A DNA stretch of 64,000 nucleotides from positions 529,883 to 593,882 of the forward strand of contig MNCI01023527.1 in the NCBI GenBank assembly GCA_015680685.1. Reading direction: 5' to 3'. Positions 58,998 to 64,000 of this stretch are shown one piece after another (within the stretch, counting starts at the first letter, position 1; every line of letters begins with the position of its first letter). The stretch comes from Gnetum montanum. Lineage: Eukaryota > Streptophyta > Gnetopsida > Gnetales > Gnetaceae. Under the pieces are notes generated by a model. It made no database searches. It had not been told where the DNA came from and worked only from the letters and a program-made list of their open reading frames with translations. The position numbers and the translations under genes are program-made.

Positions 58998-59052
58998 TCT
59001 TTGTCGATGCCTCTTGGGTGGATTCCTCTAGAAGTCAACAAAGAGGGGCCAA
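58998..59052 (+). promoter_or_regulatory. Copy E: stem-loop and polypurine tract
   Basis: Arms 58998-59012 and 59030-59044 are partly paired. The loop contains TTGGGTGGATTCCTC, like B. The polypurine tract ACAAAGAGGGGCCAA ends at 59052. Confidence 0.75.
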
Positions 59053-60839
59053 TGAAATACCACTAATTTTGACCGAACACTTTGAAATGAGAATAACTCA
59101 GACCCTTCCAAGATTTTAGGAGGCAAACATCTGACTAAGGCATGTAACTCATGCTTGACTTGTCAAGTCAGCTTGAGCTAGCTTACCCTCAGCATGAGCA
59201 ACTACGATGACTCCAAAATCAGGTCAAAGATGGTCCAATATGATGGTACAATCCATCCTCAAAGGCCACTACTATCCACTCCAAGTTTCAACATTCAAGA
59301 ATTCAAATTTCGAGACAAATGCTATACATTTCCTCACTCACACTAATAGTCAAGCTGAGGTCACGCCGACAGCGTGAGTACAACGTGAGCAACTCTGAGA
59401 ACGTCAAAATTGAGTCTAAATGACTTGATTCCAAAGTCCAAGTCATCCTTAGAGTTCATTGTTGACAAATTCAAGTTCCAACCTCTATAATTCTATATTT
59501 TAGGTTCAAAATTGTAAGTTTTTGCAATTCACGTTGTGGTCACACTGCACTCATGCCGATAGTGTGAGTCTAGCATGAGTTACCAAAAGTGATTTAAAAC
59601 AAGGCACATTAAGCTCAATTTTTGACTTGCAAATCACTCCTAAGGTCAACCACAGTCAGGAAATTTTTGTACTCTAGAAACAAGCTTCAAAAATTATAAT
59701 TTGNTAGGAAATTTTTGTACTCTAGAAACAAGCTTCAAAAATTATAATTTGGTGTGAAATATGTCATTTTTAGTTCACTCAAACTGGGGTCATGCTGAGG
59801 TCATGCTAACAGTGTGAGTGCAACTTGAGTACTGATCACGCCTAGTCAAAAACACGCCAAGAATGTGCTAAGGACATGCCAAGAAAAAATAAACTTACAC
59901 TGGGAGCCCTGGTGAAATAGAGATGCCTCAAACAGTCATAAAACCACTCAAATCGACATCCTACAGTAGTCAATTTAGGGATCAAGAAGTTTCAAGTGAG
60001 CTAGAGTCAATCTCTCTTGTTATACATTATCATCTTCAATGTAAATTTTCATCATTTGTGAGCTTGTCAAGCTCTTACACTCTAAATTGTACCTACTTCT
60101 ATGGGTGTAAGCTAGCTTGTATAAGCCAACACATGTTGTAAGATACAGTGCATCTAGTCAAGGACATAGCTTGCCTACACATGTCTAATTCACACACAGC
60201 TATCCATCAACCATATGCCTCTTGATCCATTTTTCTATCATTTTTCAATCATTGATTCCATCCATGAGTTTTGCACCCAAGCCCAGCCAAACCTTATAAA
60301 TACCCCATCCATTCACATAAATCGATGGGCAATTTTGAAGGTTGATAGCTTAGGAAACACTGACTAGCAACTTTTGGATGCTCAAGCACACCTAAATCCT
60401 AGCATCCAAACATCTACAAGCATATTACCTTGGGGCTTAGCACTTGACTTGCCATCCACATGCACAACTACATTTTGATCGGTGCACATTCATTCTAAGC
60501 AATACAATATAGTTCATTTTTTCCTTCCATTATATTGTTTACTTTGTTTTACATTTGGTTTATGTTTTGTTTGCAATATTGTTCTGTATAAGATCTATTT
60601 GCATTTTTTGTGTCACTATTTACATTTTGAATATTAGTCATGATAACCCCAACCCAAGCCATAGCTTACATTCGGGGAAGTCCTTATTTGATTTGCATGC
60701 AAACCATCCAAGGCATTCTTCCTTCATTTTCTTTTCCAGCTTGCCCTCATGCGAAGGCAAGGTCAACTGTACCCATCCAACAATATTTTGGTGTTTGTTT
60801 TTTCCTTCCATCTTTATGCCAATGATTTCGGTCAGTACA
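59053..60839 (+). mobile_element. Copy E: 3' LTR
   Basis: Starts TGAAATACCAC and ends GTCAGTACA. Same order as the 5' LTR, with TATAAATA at 60295-60302. Length is 1787 bp, or about 1740 bp after removing the duplication around the N at 59704, close to the 1725 bp of its partner. Confidence 0.9.
59658..59751. repeat. 46-bp direct duplication around a single N
   Basis: Two identical copies (59658-59703 and 59706-59751) flank N at 59704. The 5' LTR has only one copy. Most likely an assembly join error. Confidence 0.8.
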
Positions 60840-60844
60840 ATAAT
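60840..60844 (+). repeat. Target-site duplication of copy E, right (ATAAT)
   Basis: Pairs with ACAAT at 38607-38611 with one transition. Confidence 0.7.
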
Positions 60845-61246
60845 GATGGAGAGCATAACAATGAAGTTGATGAATAACATAAACGATAGTGCAAAGCTCC
60901 TATCCAGAAAACCCTTAGGGGTGATCACAAGGGGATCACCCATTGACACACTATTAAGCAAGCGATCAAATTCACCAGCATTGAATTGCAGCCCCTCCTC
61001 TTCTAGTTTACTCAAAAGTGTCATGGAATCCTCAACACTCATGTGTCTCTTAGGAAGTAAGGCCAAATCCATGAAAGGGTCATTAGCAACTAGGGCCTCT
61101 TCCTCCATGACAGCGGCCTCTTCTTCTGCAACCAGGGCCTCTTCTTCCTTTTCAACATGTGCCCCTACATAAGTGGCTAAAAACTCTTCTTTTTCTTCTT
61201 CTAATAAACACGTTCAAAATAAGCAGGATACTCTAACATAAAATGG

Positions 61247-61302
61247 GTGCTACGCTATACTACACTACACAGTGTAGCACAACGTAGCAAGTGCTACACT
61301 AA
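61247..61302. repeat. GCTACGCTA hairpin in intron 4 of the copy D antisense gene
   Basis: An inverted repeat of TGCTACGCTATACTACACTA with TAGTGTAG-type text and CAACGTAGCAAGTGCTACAC. It is the same class and the same intron as in copy B. Confidence 0.65.
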
Positions 61303-63242
61303 TTAGATAGTTAAGCATACTTACCAACTACAGGCTGCACTTTGCAAACTTTGATTCACAACTTTCTCCCCCTCCATTTGTATGGGGAGGTTCTTCCACA
61401 GGATGAGAATTTTTACATTGCAGCCTAGTTTTTACGGTTTCTTCAATGAGGCATGTCTCCTTTAATACATTGCCGATGTTAATGGGAGGTGCCTCCCCAA
61501 CACTGTCTAGGGCATGAAAGTTATACCCCACCTAATCCCTCATTGTTATTAAAAGTGATTCCCCAATAACTTCTGGGGGATCTTGGGATCGGGTGGTATG
61601 GAAAATTTGGCAAATCCATGGCTTGGATATCTAGTTACAATCCTACTATGCGCATGTGCCATTTTCACGAACCACCAATAATTTTTTGAACCATCACAGG
61701 GAAGCTATAAGGAAGGCATAGTGAATGTTGAAACGCACATCAAGCTTGTCACAAAGCTTAATCATTTTAGCACGCAAGCCTTTTGAAAGGTACCTAGTCC
61801 AATTATAATGAATTCCTTCCTCCATGACCTCCCTTATTATCCAAGCCTGCTCCACTCCAAGGATTTTTCTTTAGGAGAGTAGCTTGGGGAAGGCATGGGC
61901 TCAGAAGATAGGGTAAACCATTTGGACCACCACTAGCTTGACCTTATGAATGTAAATCCCCTTTCATTCCTTGCTTGTCCCTAGCCATTCCTCTATGTCC
62001 CCTTGATGGTTTGCATCTTTCCTAGACTTTTCCCCTATATGTAGGCCATTAGAGGAAACACTGAAAAGGTCTACAAAATTTTTTTCATTGATTTCAAATA
62101 CTACCTGCACATTGTGAACCTGTGTATGGAAGCGATCAACCTTTTTGAAAAAGGAATTAGCTAGGGAAAGCATTTTAGTAGCTGGGACACTTGGATTTAT
62201 AGCCAAGAATAAATCCATGAGCCTAGCCTCCTAAATGTTATGAACAAGGAGGGCTAGGGCCCCATTGCAAAGCCAATGTTGAGTCTCATCCACCTCCCCG
62301 TACTTGAAGAAGAGGTTGGTCTCTTCATGCCCAGAGGTGATCACTATAACTTCTTTGGATTCACTTGCTATTGCAATGGTTAGCAACAAAAATTAGCAAA
62401 GGCAAAAGCCAATCATGACTTGAGCACATAAAACCAAATGCATAATCTAATGTACCAGGTCTAAATGCCATAGGACATGGTAGAATTTCCACTAGGACGT
62501 CTTCTACGGTAAGCAGTCGATGAGATGCCCATTTGCTATCCAACTAGCCAACTTCTTCACATTTCCCATAGAACTTGGCATACTTAGTTGGATAGGTTTT
62601 GAAGTCAAGCCAAAGTTGTTCTGTAACACCGGCATGCACGTTCCCGATAGAAGAGAACTCTTGAAAAGCTATTTGGGCTAATGCCAATGTATCCGTGTTA
62701 CTGTGAAGACCATCCTTGTCAATATAAAACCTAACAACATGCAAGATATAGTAAGCATTTTTGACTAGCATAAGGAAAACGATACAACATTATTAAAATA
62801 CCTTCATAGGACTCACCCACCAACAAAATAAACGGTTTCAAGTAGGTTCTAAAAGTAGGTGCCCATATGATGGGAAACATATAACGTGTTGTATAAATGG
62901 TAGCATTTGAATTTAGTCATGTCCCAGATCCAACTTAATTGCCTCAAGCTCCATAGGCACCGATTTGAGCCTTCTCCCACTTCACCTTCAATCGATCTCT
63001 CAACCATGAACTTTAGAATGCCCTGGTTCACCCCAAGAAACAACGTTTTAGTATAGTAACTATTTCGGCTGATAAGTGTGACCACACAATCATACTAAAA
63101 TGGTGAAGGAGGAACTCTAAGAATTCTAGTGCACTGTCTTGGAACTAGATTGCCTAATGCCCCACCCATGCATAGGGAGGGAGGACATTGGCCACAGGTT
63201 CCTACCAGCTCAAGCACAATTAGGACTAGTTTGAACATGACC

Positions 63243-64000
63243 CTGTGAAATACAACAAGAAAGAGTTAGTACAACATTCAAGTAACAATTACCAAATAGC
63301 ATAGCATAACTCATGTTGAATAGTTTTTCCCTTAGGCATGAAACAATAAGTCCCTGGTAAAATAGGATTAAACATTTCATGAAGCATAGCAAAGTGTCAC
63401 ACATAGCGTAGCGTAGCAACTACGCCCTACATAGCACAGCGTAGTAGCTATGCCTTGCATAACATAGTATGGTAGATATGTCCTATACAGCGTAGCGTAC
63501 TACCCATACTTTGTACAATAGTAATGGTTGTGTTACGCATAGCATAGTAGGACAACTGCACCCCATGTAGCATAGTAAAGTGGCAAGTACAATAGACTCA
63601 ACAATGCAACAAGTGTAACAATACGACAAGAACAACAATCATAACATGTAATAGGAAATAAAATGTAGTAAGAAAACCACTCTAACAGTGTGCAGTGTGG
63701 GCCTTTGATAGCATAGCAGCATGACAGTTTGCCAGCGTAACAGCCTAACAAGCCTATCAATATAACAATGTAGCATAACAGGAACTAAAATGTAACAATC
63801 TAACAGTGACAATAACCAAAACAACGTGGCCTATGAAAAATAACTCATAGTATTCTCGTTGTCCTGGCCCTACTCCATCGCAAACATAGCTAGGTAAAAC
63901 ATAGAGAAAATAAACTTCCCCTTTGCTTATGCTACACTACGCTATGTTGGGCATGTGCTACGCTACTCTGAAACTTTGCAAACAAAAAAACCCTCCTAAG
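63243..64000 (-). repeat. Copy D: antisense intron 1 with GCGTAGCATAG words
   Basis: Intron 1 starts after the exon 2 acceptor TTTCACAG and leaves the window. CATAGCGTAGCGTAGC, AGCATAGTA and similar words recur from 63296 to 63980, more than fifteen times. Confidence 0.65.

Larger units (their letters stand above)
60840..63242 (-). pseudogene. Copy D: antisense gene, exons 2-5
   Basis: Exon 2 is 63242-62817 (426 bp; LIVLELVG, then ALEFLEFLLHHFSMIVWSHL). Intron 2 is 62816-62731 (GTGAGT...TTAG, 86 bp). Exon 3 is 62730-62456 (275 bp; FYIDKDGLHSNTDTLAL, EEVGWLDSKWA region). Intron 3 is 62455-62368. Exon 4 is 62367-61325 (1043 bp; GDIEEWLGTSKE, AHAFPKLLS, HYNWTRYLSKGL, IHYAFLIASL). Intron 4 is 61324-61201 (GTAAGTATG...TTATTAG) and holds a GCTACGCTA hairpin. 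Exon 5 starts at 61200 (EEEKEEF, then three repeats of EEEALVA-like text, then SVSMGDPLVI). The left edge at 60840 is where copy E entered. The rest is at 37386-38354. Stops are few; this is among the better-kept copies. Confidence 0.66.

Overview
This window is plant nuclear DNA made almost entirely of old, nested LTR retrotransposons from one Ty3/gypsy family. I saw no ordinary host gene, tRNA, rRNA or CRISPR array. The family places in the Tat/Ogre side of Ty3/gypsy because its pol reads RT, RNase H, a second archaeal-type RNase H, then integrase with no chromodomain. Giant nested copies, many CAG/CAA/CGA/TGG codons turned into stops (the mark of methyl-C deamination), and small GT-AG introns suggest a large-genome seed plant, possibly a gymnosperm. 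The species cannot be settled from this sequence.

Layout. I name five copies A to E, all in the + orientation. A (3' part, 1-8472) lies inside B (3' part, 8473-19328), and B lies inside C (3' part, 19329-30049). About 245 bp of unassigned DNA (30050-30294) follows. Copy D starts at 30295 with 5' LTR, primer site, gag and protease, and runs off the right edge. Copy E (38612-60839) is complete and sits inside D, with matching 5' and 3' LTRs, a near-identical 5-bp target duplication, gag-PR and RT-RH-INT. A sixth, unrelated LTR-type insertion, F (53819-56656, containing an assembly gap), sits in the integrase of E with a perfect AGGAC duplication.

The most interesting content is a gene on the MINUS strand, placed between protease and reverse transcriptase in every copy that can be checked. 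Comparing the five copies gives a spliced model of about seven exons. It has its own TATA box, a short first exon (119 bp in A and B), an FCP1/HAD-phosphatase-like exon (449 bp in A, B and C), a 275-bp exon (B, C, D), an exon of about 1045 bp with conserved D[IL]EEWLG and AFPKLLSQ blocks, an acidic exon, a coiled-coil exon and an acidic C-terminal exon. Introns are GT-AG, and intron 2 is 82-90 bp in all copies. In E the gene spans 45227-50503 and would encode roughly 1000 residues. A conserved splice acceptor just before RT suggests that the whole antisense gene lies inside a sense-strand intron separating gag-PR from RT, the place where Ogre elements carry an intron.

Other family features are a stem-loop built into the polypurine tract, subfamily-specific palindromes shared by the LTR and by introns of the antisense gene, and degenerate AACTAG-type repeats on both sides of the coding blocks. 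All coding regions carry stops, frameshifts or lost catalytic residues, so these copies are relics. All boundaries and exon models come from comparing copies by eye; no search or alignment program was run.
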